From: Hymenobacter gelipurpurascens | GTDB lineage: Bacteria; Bacteroidota; Bacteroidia; Cytophagales; Hymenobacteraceae | Assembly: GCF_900187375.1 (NCBI RefSeq) | Contig: NZ_FYEW01000001.1 | Coordinates: 1,488,001 to 1,552,000 of the forward strand | DNA: 64,000 nt | Direction: 5' to 3' | Shown: in pieces, positions 16,348-25,660 of the stretch | Layout: each line of letters begins with the position of its first letter | Position numbering within the stretch: position 1 is the stretch's first letter | Program-made: the position numbers and the translations under genes | Notes under the pieces: generated by a model | What the model was told of the DNA's origin: nothing | Seen by the model: the letters and a program-made list of their open reading frames with translations, nothing else | Databases searched by the model: none

Positions 16348-17565
16348 TTAGCTGTTGACTTGCAGCAGCTCGGCGCACTGCGTGGCTATTTCCAGCTCCT
16401 CATTAGTAGGGATAACCAGGATTTTCACCTGCGAATTTTTCTCGTTGATTTCCCGTAGGCCAGGTACGCGCTGCTGGTTTTTGGCGGCGTCCAGCTGCAG
16501 CCCGAAAAACTCCATATTCTGGCAAGCCAGCCGCCGCACAAGGGCATCATTCTCCCCTACTCCGGCGGTAAATACTACAGCATCGAGGCCGTTGAGCACG
16601 GCTGCATACGCCCCGATATATTTGCGAATTCGGTAGGCATATAGCTCGTAGGCCAGGGCAGCACGCGGGTCGCCTTGCTCCAGGGCGCGGGTGATGTCGC
16701 GCATGTCGCTAAGGCCCGTGAGGCCCAACATGCCGCTTTCCTTGTTGAGAAGCGTGCTCAGCTGCTCCACGGTATAGCCGAGCTGGCCCATTAGGTGCAG
16801 CGCCACTGAGGTGTCCAGGTCGCCGGAGCGGGTGCCCATCACGAGGCCCGTGAGCGGCCCGAAGCCCATGCTCGTATCCAGAGACTGACCGCCCCGCACG
16901 GCTGCCATGCTGCATCCATTGCCGAGGTGAATGGTGATGAGGCGGGCATCTGAGTGGCCTAGGTACGCAGCGGCCTGCTCGGCTACGTATTTGTGGCTGG
17001 TGCCATGAAACCCATACACCCGAATGCCCTGCTCCTGGTAGAGCGCATCGGGCAAGGCATACCGAAACGCGTATTCGGGCAGCGTCTGGTGGAAAGCCGT
17101 ATCGAATACTGCCACTTGCCGGGCCTGCGGAAACAGCCGCTCAGCCACTTCTATGCCCACAAAGTTGGCCGGGTTGTGCAAGGGGGCCAGCGCAAACAGC
17201 CGTCTTATTTCCGCCTTCACCTCTTCATCGATGATGGTGGTAGCGGCGAAACTCTCCCCGCCGTGCACCACGCGGTGGCCTACCACATCAATTTCCGCTG
17301 GGTCCTGAATCACACCTTCGGCTGGGTCCGTCAGCAGGTATACCACTTCGCGTAGGCCTGCCTCGTGGTCCAGCAGTTCCAGGGTACGCTTCTGTTCAGT
17401 CGGCGCCGCCTGCTCCGCTTCGGTGCGGAAAAGCCTGTGGGTGATGGTGGCATTGGGGTGGCCTATGCGTTCTACCAGGCCACTGCAAATGGGCTGACGA
17501 GCAGGCCAGCGAAACAGTTGGTACTTGATGGAGCTACTACCAGAGTTGACAACGAATATGTTCAT
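16348..17565 (-). CDS. ackA: Acetate kinase
   Basis: The 405-residue product has all acetate kinase landmarks: NSGSSSIKYQLF at the N-terminus, HRVVHGGE, FGFHGTSHKYV, HLGNGCSMAAVRGGQS, DTSMGFGPLTGLVMGTRSGD and FTAGVGENDALVR. It converts acetyl phosphate and ADP to acetate and ATP, or the reverse, in the cytoplasm. It follows pta on the same strand with a 41-base gap and is probably co-transcribed with it. The length is typical. Confidence 0.97.
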   Translation of the reverse strand: MNIFVVNSGSSSIKYQLFRWPARQPICSGLVERIGHPNATITHRLFRTEAEQAAPTEQKRTLELLDHEAGLREVVYLLTDPAEGVIQDPAEIDVVGHRVVHGGESFAATTIIDEEVKAEIRRLFALAPLHNPANFVGIEVAERLFPQARQVAVFDTAFHQTLPEYAFRYALPDALYQEQGIRVYGFHGTSHKYVAEQAAAYLGHSDARLITIHLGNGCSMAAVRGGQSLDTSMGFGPLTGLVMGTRSGDLDTSVALHLMGQLGYTVEQLSTLLNKESGMLGLTGLSDMRDITRALEQGDPRAALAYELYAYRIRKYIGAYAAVLNGLDAVVFTAGVGENDALVRRLACQNMEFFGLQLDAAKNQQRVPGLREINEKNSQVKILVIPTNEELEIATQCAELLQVNS

Positions 17566-17606
17566 GCAAAGGGAAGTGGCGTTGAAATAGAAGCTCTAGG
17601 CCAGTC

Positions 17607-19697
17607 TTACTGCTGGCTTTGAATAGCCGTGATAACGACGGTATTAAACACATCATCTACGGTGCAGCCCCTACTCAGGTCGTTGACGGGTTTGTTGAGG
17701 CCCTGCAGTACCGGCCCGATAGCCAAAGCACCGGTTTCGCGCTGCACGGCCTTGTATGTGTTGTTGCCGGTGTTCAGATCCGGGAAAATCAGCACGCTGG
17801 CCTGCCCGGCCACTTCTGAGTCGGGGAGCTTCTGGCGGCCCACAATCGGGTCGACGGCGGCATCGTACTGAATGGGGCCCTCTACCTTCAGATCGGGGCG
17901 CTTCTGCCGAACCAGCTCGGTGGCCTGGCGCACTTTATCTACGTCGGCACCCGCACCCGATGTACCGGAGGAGTACGACAGCATGGCAATGCGCGGCTCA
18001 ATCCCGAAAGCTAGGCTGCTTTCAGCCGAGGAAATGGCAATTTCAGCCAGCTGCTCGGCCGTTGGGTTGGGGTTCACAGCACAGTCGCCGAACACGGCCA
18101 CCCGATCTGGCAGGCACATAAAAAACACCGACGACACCACCGAAACGCCCGGCTTGGTCTTGATGAACTGTAGCGCCGGCCGGATGGTGTGCTGAGTAGT
18201 GTGCACCGCTCCCGAAACCATGCCATCGGCGTGGCCCTGGTACACCATCATGCTCCCGAAATACGATACATCGCGCATCAGGTCGCGGGCCATGTCTTCG
18301 TTCACGCCCTTGGATTTGCGCAGCTCATAAAAGGTCTGCACGTAGGCCGGGTAATACTCTGAGTGCACCGGATCAATCACGCGCAAATGATCCGGTGGGA
18401 GCTGGATGCCCAGCCGTTTCGCCGAGGCCGCCACCTCTTGTGGGTTGCCCAGAATGGTGAGGTCCACAATGTTCTGGTGCAGCAGCAGCGCGGCGGCCCG
18501 CAGAATACGATCGTCGTTTCCTTCGGGCAGCACAATGTGCTGGCGCTTCCGCTTGGCCCACTGCAGCAGCCGGTACTGAAACATGTGCGGCGTGATACCC
18601 TCCGGCTGGTAGCTCACCAGGCGCTCATTCAGGGCCTTTACATCCACATACCGCTCAAACGTCTGGATGCCCAGTTGAATCTTCTGCGGATTATCGAGGC
18701 TGATGCGCGACTTGATGGCCCCCACTTTGGTAGTGGTTTCGAAGGTTCCCGTGGGCACGGCCAGAATGGGCACCACGGCCGGCAGGCCTTCAATCAGGCG
18801 CAGGATGGGGGCTTCCGGCTCCGAGCCCGCCGTGAGCACAATGCCGGCCACTCGGGGGTAGCTGGCCGAGGAATTGGCCTGCAGCGCGCAGATGATAATG
18901 TCGCCCCGGTCGCCAGGCGTCACAATCAGTACGTTATCCTTCAGGTAGTTGAGAAAGTTGGGCACTTGCATGGCCCCAATCACATAGTTATCCACTTGGT
19001 TAGCCAGTTCTTTCTCACCAAATAGCAGCTTCCCGCCTAGCGCCTGCTGAATTTCGCGCATGGTTGGATGTAGGAGATTGATGTCTTCCGGAATCACGGC
19101 CAGCAGGATTTCCTTGGGCAACTGGCCTAGCAGTAACAGGCGCACATCATGGGCTTGCTCCAGCTTTATCTTGTTGGCTACGGCCATCAGCACGGTCACT
19201 TCCCGGGCTTCAAACCCCCGGATAACCGTTAGCATCTCACTGATAATCTGTGCTGTTCCTTTGCCTTCCCCTGAAACCACCACGATAACCGGCACACCCA
19301 GATTTTTGGCAATCGATACATTCGCATCGAACTCAAAGGCGGTGCCGGCCCCCACGTAGTCGCTGCCCTCCACCACCGTGAAATCGTAGTGCTCTTCCAG
19401 CTGCTTGTACTTATGAATCACGGTATCAATCAGCTCGCCCTGGGCTTCCGACTCCAGCAGGCGCAGTGCTTCCGGCCGGGTATAGGCATAGGTATCCTCG
19501 TAGGCCAGCGGCAGCTTGAAGTAGTTGATGATGGTCTCGATATGAGCGTCCCGCTTTTCGTGGGGGTGAGCCTCAATGATAGGTTTGAAGAAGCCAATCT
19601 TTCGGGTTTGCCCAAGCAGCATATTCACAAGCCCCAGCGCAATAATGGATTTGCCGCTGTAAGGCTCGGCGGAAGCAATGAAGATGGTTTTTGTCAT
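17607..19697 (-). CDS. pta: Phosphate acetyltransferase, long two-domain form
   Basis: The 696-residue product has an N-terminal BioD-like P-loop domain (IASAEPYSGKSIIALGL near residues 7-23), a central DRTGG domain and a C-terminal PTA_PTB catalytic domain (about 370-690) with VLPEGNDDRILRAA, GMVSGAVHTTQHTIRPAL and MLSYSSGTSG. It interconverts acetyl-CoA and acetyl phosphate. It is upstream of ackA in the usual pta-ackA order. The long form is normal for this group. The start ATG is at 19697. Confidence 0.97.
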   Translation of the reverse strand: MTKTIFIASAEPYSGKSIIALGLVNMLLGQTRKIGFFKPIIEAHPHEKRDAHIETIINYFKLPLAYEDTYAYTRPEALRLLESEAQGELIDTVIHKYKQLEEHYDFTVVEGSDYVGAGTAFEFDANVSIAKNLGVPVIVVVSGEGKGTAQIISEMLTVIRGFEAREVTVLMAVANKIKLEQAHDVRLLLLGQLPKEILLAVIPEDINLLHPTMREIQQALGGKLLFGEKELANQVDNYVIGAMQVPNFLNYLKDNVLIVTPGDRGDIIICALQANSSASYPRVAGIVLTAGSEPEAPILRLIEGLPAVVPILAVPTGTFETTTKVGAIKSRISLDNPQKIQLGIQTFERYVDVKALNERLVSYQPEGITPHMFQYRLLQWAKRKRQHIVLPEGNDDRILRAAALLLHQNIVDLTILGNPQEVAASAKRLGIQLPPDHLRVIDPVHSEYYPAYVQTFYELRKSKGVNEDMARDLMRDVSYFGSMMVYQGHADGMVSGAVHTTQHTIRPALQFIKTKPGVSVVSSVFFMCLPDRVAVFGDCAVNPNPTAEQLAEIAISSAESSLAFGIEPRIAMLSYSSGTSGAGADVDKVRQATELVRQKRPDLKVEGPIQYDAAVDPIVGRQKLPDSEVAGQASVLIFPDLNTGNNTYKAVQRETGALAIGPVLQGLNKPVNDLSRGCTVDDVFNTVVITAIQSQQ

Positions 19698-20162
19698 AAA
19701 CGGGGCAGAAAGCGTGGTGAGTAACGCCTGAGATGTTCACTAGCTAACCAGTGCAGCCTCTAAGCGGTTAAGTCGGGTTTGCTTACGCACCGAAGTATTC
19801 CCGGGATGTGCGGCAGAAGCAGTCGGCTACCACAGTACCAGCGCCGGTTTACGAAGCGAGTGCGTTGGGTTCGTGGTACAACTGTGTAGCTGTGCAGTTG
19901 TTAGTCAGCAGCAGCACGCGCCGGATGTCAGACGCTCAGCTTTTTTAAAGCCGGTTGAATCTCTCGGCCAGAGTGGCCTAGGCAGCTAGCCGCTTCGTTT
20001 GCAATCGGGCACAAAATCCTGATTACGAATAAGAATACCCATGAACTACCAGTATAAAATGTTATTTTATGGTAGGCATGCGTGATTCTTAATCCAGCTG
20101 TTGCACTTAGGGTCTGATGGACGGCTAACTGCTGCCAGGTACTTGTGGATAAGGCTTTTGTG
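19698..20162. other. Intergenic region between pta and pyruvate kinase
   Basis: This divergent spacer of about 460 bases should hold promoters for both pta and the pyruvate kinase gene. No gene is seen. It contains AGTGGCCTAG at 19972-19981 and an AT-rich interrupted palindrome at 20046-20075. Confidence 0.5.
20046..20075. promoter_or_regulatory. AT-rich imperfect palindrome, possible operator
   Basis: CTACC plus ATAAAAT on the left mirror ATTTTAT plus GGTAG on the right, with a short central spacer and one bulge. It lies about 90 bases ahead of the pyruvate kinase gene. An operator role is inferred from symmetry and place only. Confidence 0.35.
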
Positions 20163-22052
20163 ATGACTGATCAACTTTCACCTCCTTCGTTTGCAGAGCG
20201 CCACGCGGCGGAAATTGCGGAGTTGCTGACTGAACTCGTCCGTCTACGCCAGGAAATGGTAGAGGTAGCTACTCAGGGCGCCGGCCGAATAGCCAAGGTT
20301 GACACTACTTTTCAGGCCAGCGCCCACAACCTGCTCCATTACCTGGCCCTGCGGCGCCACGATCTACGCCCCCTGCAGCAGCGCCTGGCGGCGCTAGGCC
20401 TGTCGTCGTTGGGCCGGGCCGAGTCGCATGCGCTGGCCAGCGTTGATGCCGTGCTGGCTGTCTTGCATGAGCTGGTTTACCCAGGCACTCCCGTTGCGGT
20501 ACCTCCCTGTGAAACGGCGCCCACTTTTGTCAGCGGTGTGCACCTGCTAGGCCAGCACAGCGAGACGGCGCTAGGCCCCACTCCTGCCGGCCGCGATGTG
20601 CGCATCATGGTGACGCTACCCAGCGAGGCCGCCACCGACTACCCGCTGGTGCGAGAGCTGCTGCGCCAAGGCATGGACTGCGTCCGCATCAACTGCGCCC
20701 ACGACGACACAAGTGCTTGGCAGCAAATGATTCAGCACCTACGCCAGGCGGAGCAGGAACTTGGTAAAACCTGCAAAATCAGTATGGATCTGGCAGGAGC
20801 CAAACTTCGCACAGCCGACCTTCCCCTGGGGCCCGCAGTGCTAAGAATCAGCCCGGAGCGCGACGATTTTGGAGGTGTGCTGGCCCCGGCCAGGCTTTGG
20901 CTAACTTCTCAGGAGCACTCGGCCGCAGCTCCGGCTGCGGCAGCTACTACTCTCGCCTTCCCGGCCAAATGGCTACAAACGCTGCACCCCGGCGACGCCC
21001 TCCGCTTCAGAGATATGCGCGGCAGTAAGCGAAAAATGCGGGTGCACAATACCAGTGAGCAGGGCTGCTGGGTTGAACTCCGCAAAACCACGTATCTAGC
21101 TCCAGATATGCAGTTTCTGGGTCCGAAAATGAGCGCTACGCTCGAGCAGTTGCCTCGCCACGACTCGCTACTGCTGCTACACCCCAACGACGTGCTGCAT
21201 CTAACGCGCAGACCGCTTCCCGTGGCCCCTCCCAGCGTCCCGGTAGCCACCTCTGTACCGTCCCTTGTCATTGGCTGCACCATGCCGGAAGTGCTCGACC
21301 AGGTAAAACCCGGCGAGCGGATCTGGTTTGATGATGGGAAAATTGGGGGCGTAGTGGAACAGGTAACGCCCGACGCGCTGCAGATACGCATTACGCAAGC
21401 TCGGGCCAAAGGCGGGAAGCTCCGCAACGACAGGGGCATAAATCTGCCCGACACCCAACTGTCCATACCTTCTCTAACAGCAAAGGATCTGGAGGACCTG
21501 CCGTTTGTGGTGCAGCACGCCGACATGGTAGGCCTCTCCTTTGTCAATAGCGCGCAGGATGTGGAGCAATTGCAGCAGCACCTGTTGGGACTGTCGGCAC
21601 GGCCGCTGCCTATCATTCTCAAAATAGAAACGCAACGGGGCTTCGAGCAGCTTCCAGCCCTACTGCTCAGCGCCATGCAGGCCAGCAGCTGCGGCGTAAT
21701 GATTGCCCGAGGCGACCTTGCCGTGGAATGCGGCTTCGAGCGGCTGGCCGAAGTTCAGGAAGAAATGCTGTGGCTTTGCGAAGCCGCCCATGTACCGGTA
21801 GTATGGGCCACGCAGGTACTGGAAAGCCTGGCCAGTGGCGGCCTGCCTTCCCGCGCCGAAGTAACCGACGCCGCCATGAGCGACCGGGCGGAGTGCGTGA
21901 TGCTCAACAAGGGGCCGCAGGTGGTGCAGGCCGTACAGACCCTCGACGGTATTTTGCGCCGCATGCAGGCCCACCAGCGAAAGAAAAGCGCCATGCTCCG
22001 GAGCCTGCACGTGGCGCATATGCTCCCCGAGTTAGAGGTGGGCCGGCCGTAG
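20163..22052 (+). CDS. Atypical pyruvate kinase
   Basis: The 629-residue product has pyruvate kinase motifs in order: CVRINCAHDD, KISMDLAGAKLRT, WFDDGKIGG, KGGKLRNDRGINLPD, DMVGLSFV, IILKIETQRGFE, GVMIARGDLAVECG and WATQVLESLASGGLPSRAEVTDAAMSDRAECVMLNKGP. It adds about 150 residues before the barrel, has an enlarged middle domain, and ends without the usual allosteric C-terminal domain. It should transfer phosphate from phosphoenolpyruvate to ADP. The ATG at 20163 is preferred over GTG at 20145. It faces away from pta-ackA, which suggests a joint role in acetate overflow or uptake. Confidence 0.85.
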   Translation: MTDQLSPPSFAERHAAEIAELLTELVRLRQEMVEVATQGAGRIAKVDTTFQASAHNLLHYLALRRHDLRPLQQRLAALGLSSLGRAESHALASVDAVLAVLHELVYPGTPVAVPPCETAPTFVSGVHLLGQHSETALGPTPAGRDVRIMVTLPSEAATDYPLVRELLRQGMDCVRINCAHDDTSAWQQMIQHLRQAEQELGKTCKISMDLAGAKLRTADLPLGPAVLRISPERDDFGGVLAPARLWLTSQEHSAAAPAAAATTLAFPAKWLQTLHPGDALRFRDMRGSKRKMRVHNTSEQGCWVELRKTTYLAPDMQFLGPKMSATLEQLPRHDSLLLLHPNDVLHLTRRPLPVAPPSVPVATSVPSLVIGCTMPEVLDQVKPGERIWFDDGKIGGVVEQVTPDALQIRITQARAKGGKLRNDRGINLPDTQLSIPSLTAKDLEDLPFVVQHADMVGLSFVNSAQDVEQLQQHLLGLSARPLPIILKIETQRGFEQLPALLLSAMQASSCGVMIARGDLAVECGFERLAEVQEEMLWLCEAAHVPVVWATQVLESLASGGLPSRAEVTDAAMSDRAECVMLNKGPQVVQAVQTLDGILRRMQAHQRKKSAMLRSLHVAHMLPELEVGRP

Positions 22053-22233
22053 ACAGAAAAGCATAGCGCTGAGCTGATTATTACTGGCCTACAAGTCAAC
22101 TTTAAAAAAGCTCATTATCACGCACTTGCGGCAGTATTTACGAGGGCACTTGGTCAGTAGGCCAGGTAAGCAGATCGGCTCAGCGGCTCTCCTGCCACCG
22201 CTTAGGCAAAGCAGCCGCCACCCAATGTGGGCA

Positions 22234-22764
22234 CTACCCCTCTGGTTGTTCGCTTAAATACTGTTTGATTACAGGCAGGAATAAAGGCGTAGCGGCCTCT
22301 ATATACTCTCGCTCAGCAGGGGTCCAATGGCGCGGGTGACTAAACACGCACGGCTGCAGAATGCCCCACAACTGGCCCTGCTCGGTGATGTGGGCATGTA
22401 CCAGGGCGCGGTGCCCAAATGTGCGCCGCTCAAACTCCTGGTTGAGCACCTCAGGGCCCGCTTCGGTTACGTCATCAATAAACACCGACGGTTCAGTGGC
22501 GAGAGCCGCCCGAAATAAGGGGTCTTGCTGCGGGAGCTGCCTGGTATCGTCCTGCCAATCGTGGCGCGGGTCGGGTACGGCCTCGTCCAGCCGCCAGACC
22601 AAGGCAATGCGCCCCCGGCCCCGCGTAGGGTCACGCACATACAGAAAGCACCGGTCAACGCGCAGTTCCAAACCCATCAGGTCCAGGGCACGCTGCAAGG
22701 CATCAGCTGCGGGGCTTGGGGTGGCCAGCACAGCCTTCAATTCGGCAATGGATGGAGTAGTCAT
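22234..22764 (-). CDS. GAF-domain protein
   Basis: The 176-residue product is essentially one GAF domain: a leading helix, RVDRCFLYVRDP, a variable loop with WRLDEAVPDPRHDW, FIDDVTEA, then ALVHAHITEQGQLWGILQPCVF and a closing helix. GAF domains bind small ligands or tetrapyrroles and usually regulate linked output domains, but no output domain is present. It may act as a stand-alone sensor. It starts at ATG 22764; a large AT-rich intergenic region lies upstream. Confidence 0.75.
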   Translation of the reverse strand: MTTPSIAELKAVLATPSPAADALQRALDLMGLELRVDRCFLYVRDPTRGRGRIALVWRLDEAVPDPRHDWQDDTRQLPQQDPLFRAALATEPSVFIDDVTEAGPEVLNQEFERRTFGHRALVHAHITEQGQLWGILQPCVFSHPRHWTPAEREYIEAATPLFLPVIKQYLSEQPEG

Positions 22765-23548
22765 GGAGCTTGGCTAAAGAATAAACCAGAGTCTTCGTGG
22801 CGACGCGGCTACGGACCGGTGCCAATCCAGTCTACTCAAACAACCCAACCAGGGTTAGACGCCGCCCTGTTTTCTCTAGGCCTATTGATGTAGGCAAAGC
22901 CCACTGTTATCAAATAAACGGCTCCAATTTATTTCAAGGAGTAGATTCTCAAAATACTATCAGCCTTGAAAAACCCGGAAACCAGCCTTTAACAGCGCCC
23001 TCAATCTTAGGGTCTACCTCTCTCCAAGCTCTAATACAAGGTGCCTGTTACCACCGGCCGGCTTGCAGCTATACTAGCTCACAACCAGTAACCTGTAAGT
23101 GTAAAGCATAAAAAAAGGCGGTCCACAAGACCGCCCCTTTTCCACAACCAAAACACCTAAAAAACTATTCTTTCGTTTTTGGTCTTGCAACTATCAGGCC
23201 AAAGCTTGGCAACTCACAGTTCATCAACCACTAACCAGAATAATTTTAAGTGTCTACACGAATAAGAGGCGCTACACCCCCGATAAGGTTGCATCAGTTA
23301 ATAAAAACTTTTGCAAATGTTTCATCAAGAGCACACTCCCCATATTCGTCCTCTAGTTACCAATATTTGCGCAGTATGTTTTGCAAATACATAGTATTAT
23401 CTGAATTGCTTGATTAAAGACAGCTTGTCCAAAGGCTTGTATTGACAGGGAGGGCCTGTTGAAAGACTTTTCGGAGGGCAATACTTTATGGTTGTATTTT
23501 GCGGAGTTTTTGACTCACTAGGCCACTTGCCCTCCTCGCTATCTGCTT
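22765..23548. other. 784-base AT-rich intergenic region
   Basis: No credible protein gene is seen on either strand. The part from 23140 to 23510 is much more AT-rich than its surroundings. A strong minus-strand terminator at 23110-23135 lies in the middle with no gene upstream of it on that strand, suggesting a non-coding transcript from about 23500 down to 23110. Confidence 0.5.
23110..23135 (-). terminator. Minus-strand terminator with seven T and no upstream gene
   Basis: On the minus strand GGCGGTC pairs with GACCGCC over a 5-base loop, followed by seven T (plus-strand A-run 23110-23116). The plus-strand side has only a short T-run after CC. It probably ends an unannotated RNA made from the AT-rich stretch to its right. 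Confidence 0.7.
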
Positions 23549-24025
23549 ATGGAAACTCCCGACCCCAACTTCATGCGCGAAGCCATTCGCCTTTCAATTG
23601 ATAAAATGCAGGCCGGTTTTGGTGGTCCGTTTGGTGCCGTGATTGTGAAAAATGGCGAAATCATTGCCCGCGGCTTCAACCAGGTAACCAGCACCAACGA
23701 CCCTACGTGCCACGCCGAGGTAGATGCCATCCGGAAAGCCTGCGCCACTCTTGGCACCTTTCAGCTCGACGATTGCGACCTGTACACTTCCTGCGAGCCA
23801 TGCCCGATGTGCCTGGGAGCCATCTACTGGGCCCGGCCGCGCCGCGTGTTTTATGGCAACACCAAGCAGGATGCCGCCGCCATTGGCTTCGATGACCAGT
23901 TCATTTATGAGGAATTAGAAAAGCCCCTGCCCAACCGCCAGATTCCGATGACGGAACTGCTGCGCGACGAGGCGCTGGCTGGCTTCCGAGCCTGGGAGGT
24001 GAAAGAAGGCCGCACAGATTATTAA
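23549..24025 (+). CDS. guaD: Guanine deaminase (CDA-fold nucleoside deaminase)
   Basis: The 158-residue product has the zinc motif CHAEVDAIRKA and the second motif SCEPCPMCLGAIYWARP, with Glu in HAE as proton shuttle. The segments GGPFGAVIV, NDPTCHAEV and GFDDQFIYEE closely match the short bacterial guanine deaminase of the Bacillus GuaD type. It converts guanine to xanthine and ammonia for purine salvage. The length fits. Its stop codon is directly followed by a 38-bp perfect hairpin shared with ffh. Confidence 0.88.
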   Translation: METPDPNFMREAIRLSIDKMQAGFGGPFGAVIVKNGEIIARGFNQVTSTNDPTCHAEVDAIRKACATLGTFQLDDCDLYTSCEPCPMCLGAIYWARPRRVFYGNTKQDAAAIGFDDQFIYEELEKPLPNRQIPMTELLRDEALAGFRAWEVKEGRTDY

Positions 24026-24026
24026 G

Positions 24027-24106
24027 CGCTAGGCCACTCTTCGGCAACAAAAAAGCCCCGTACCAGATGGTACGGGGCTTTTTTGTTGCCGAAGAGTGGC
24101 CTAGCG
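24027..24106. terminator. Perfect 38-bp hairpin, bidirectional terminator of guaD and ffh
   Basis: Bases 24027-24064 are the exact reverse complement of 24069-24106 around the loop AGAT. Each arm contains the CTAGGCCACT motif, and six A or T flank the GC-rich tip on both strands. The ffh stop codon (24101-24103) lies inside the right arm, and the guaD stop codon is one base from the left arm. Confidence 0.92.
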
Positions 24107-25450
24107 GATGGGTCCTTTCATGCCCATCATGCGGGCCATCTGCTGCATACCGCCTTTGGTCTGGCTCATCTTGTTCATGGTGCGCATCACTTTGCGCATG
24201 TCCTCGAACTGCTTCATCAGGTTGTTTACCTGCTGAATATCCGTGCCGGAACCTTTGGCGAGACGGCGGCGGCGCGAGCCGTTCAGCAGCTCGGGCTGAG
24301 CGCGCTCCTTGGGCGTCATGCTCTTGATAATAGACTCAATCGGCTTGAAGGCGTCATCATCGATTTCTACGTCCTTCATGGCTTTACCCATGCCCGGAAT
24401 CATACCTACCAGATCCTTCAGGTTGCCCATCTTCTTGATCTGCTCCAACTGGGAGAGGAAGTCGTCGAAGTTGAACTGGTTCTTGCGAATCTTCTGGTTG
24501 ATGCGCTTGGCTTCTTCCTCATCGAACTGCTGCTGAGCACGTTCCACGAGCGAAATAACGTCGCCCATTCCCAGGATACGCTGGGCCATCCGGTCTGGAT
24601 AGAACATATCCAGCGCCTCCATTTTCTCCCCCGTCGAGATGAATTTGATGGGTTTCTCCACCACTGCCCGAATCGAGAGGGCCGCACCACCGCGCGAGTC
24701 ACCGTCGAGCTTAGTGAGCACCACGCCGTCGAAGTTAAGGCGGTCGTTGAAGGTTTTGGCGGTGTTTACGGCGTCCTGGCCCGTCATGGAGTCTACCACG
24801 AACAGGGTTTCCGACGGGTTGATGGCCCGCTTCACGGCCTCAATCTCATTCATCATCTGCTCATCGACGGCCAAGCGGCCGGCGGTGTCGATGATTACGA
24901 CCTTCTTATTGTTTTTGCGAGCGTACTCGATGGCGTTCTGCGAAATCTGAACCGGATTTTTGTTTTCCGGCTCCGAGTACACTTCTACGCCCACTTGCTC
25001 GCCCAATACCTTCAGCTGATCAATAGCGGCCGGACGGTACACGTCGCAGGCCACCAGGAGAACTGCGCGGTTTTGCTTTTTGAGGTAGGCGGCCAGCTTA
25101 CCGGCGAAGGTAGTTTTACCCGAGCCCTGAAGACCCGACAGCAGTATTACGGCTGGCTCACCCTTGATGACGATGTCCTGCTTTTCGCCGCCCATGAGCT
25201 CGGTGAGCTCATCGTACACGATTTTCGTCATCAGCTGGCCCGGCGACACGCTGATCAGCACGTCGCGGCCCATGGCCTCTTCCTTAATCTTATCGGTTAC
25301 TTCCTTGGCTACCTTGTAGTTAACGTCGGCATCGACAAGAGCCCGGCGAATTTCCTTTACGGTCGTCGCTACGTTGATTTCGGTGATGCTGCCCTGGCCC
25401 TTGAGGGTTTTGAAGGCGCGGTCGAGCTTGGTACTGAGACTATCGAACAT
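24101..25450 (-). CDS. ffh: Signal recognition particle protein Ffh
   Basis: The 449-residue product starts at ATG 25450 (MFDSLSTKLDRAFKTLKGQG). It has the N domain (1-90), the GTPase G domain with SGLQGSGKTTFAGKLA near 107-121, DTAGRLAVDEQMMNE and TKLDGDSRGGAALS, and a methionine-rich M domain ending in QQMARMMGMKG. It binds signal peptides on the ribosome with 4.5S RNA and targets nascent membrane proteins to FtsY. A longer frame from 25594 is not conserved. Its stop codon lies within a long hairpin shared with guaD. Confidence 0.97.
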   Translation of the reverse strand: MFDSLSTKLDRAFKTLKGQGSITEINVATTVKEIRRALVDADVNYKVAKEVTDKIKEEAMGRDVLISVSPGQLMTKIVYDELTELMGGEKQDIVIKGEPAVILLSGLQGSGKTTFAGKLAAYLKKQNRAVLLVACDVYRPAAIDQLKVLGEQVGVEVYSEPENKNPVQISQNAIEYARKNNKKVVIIDTAGRLAVDEQMMNEIEAVKRAINPSETLFVVDSMTGQDAVNTAKTFNDRLNFDGVVLTKLDGDSRGGAALSIRAVVEKPIKFISTGEKMEALDMFYPDRMAQRILGMGDVISLVERAQQQFDEEEAKRINQKIRKNQFNFDDFLSQLEQIKKMGNLKDLVGMIPGMGKAMKDVEIDDDAFKPIESIIKSMTPKERAQPELLNGSRRRRLAKGSGTDIQQVNNLMKQFEDMRKVMRTMNKMSQTKGGMQQMARMMGMKGPIR

Positions 25451-25630
25451 TGGAGTCGCTGATTTGCGCTGTTTTTCTCTGTTATATGGCTGATTGCTGC
25501 CTGTAAACCCTGTTGAGCGCAAGGCTCGCCAGGATGCCAGGAATACTGCATGCTCTTGGGAAGCAAGCAGGCAAGAACTACGTTCAGCCTCCAAAAGTAA
25601 CCAGAAAACCCCGGAATGGCTATAGCTGTG

Positions 25631-25638
25631 TACCTTCG
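25631..25638 (+). promoter_or_regulatory. Probable -7 box ahead of the GT4 gene
   Basis: TACCTTCG differs by one base from TAnnTTTG. It lies inside the longest possible reading frame of the downstream gene and so argues for a start after it, at GTG 25661 or 25667. Confidence 0.4.
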
Positions 25639-25660
25639 CCGTCCGTATCCGCTTTCACCA

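Noticed and set aside
22797..23111. 104-codon open frame ending at a terminator
   Set aside because: Composition is not protein-like, and the terminator there is stronger on the opposite strand.
23272..23325. 17-codon minus-strand frame in the AT-rich gap
   Set aside because: Too short, no conserved leader-peptide features, and no double glycine or codon run. A non-coding RNA is the better explanation.
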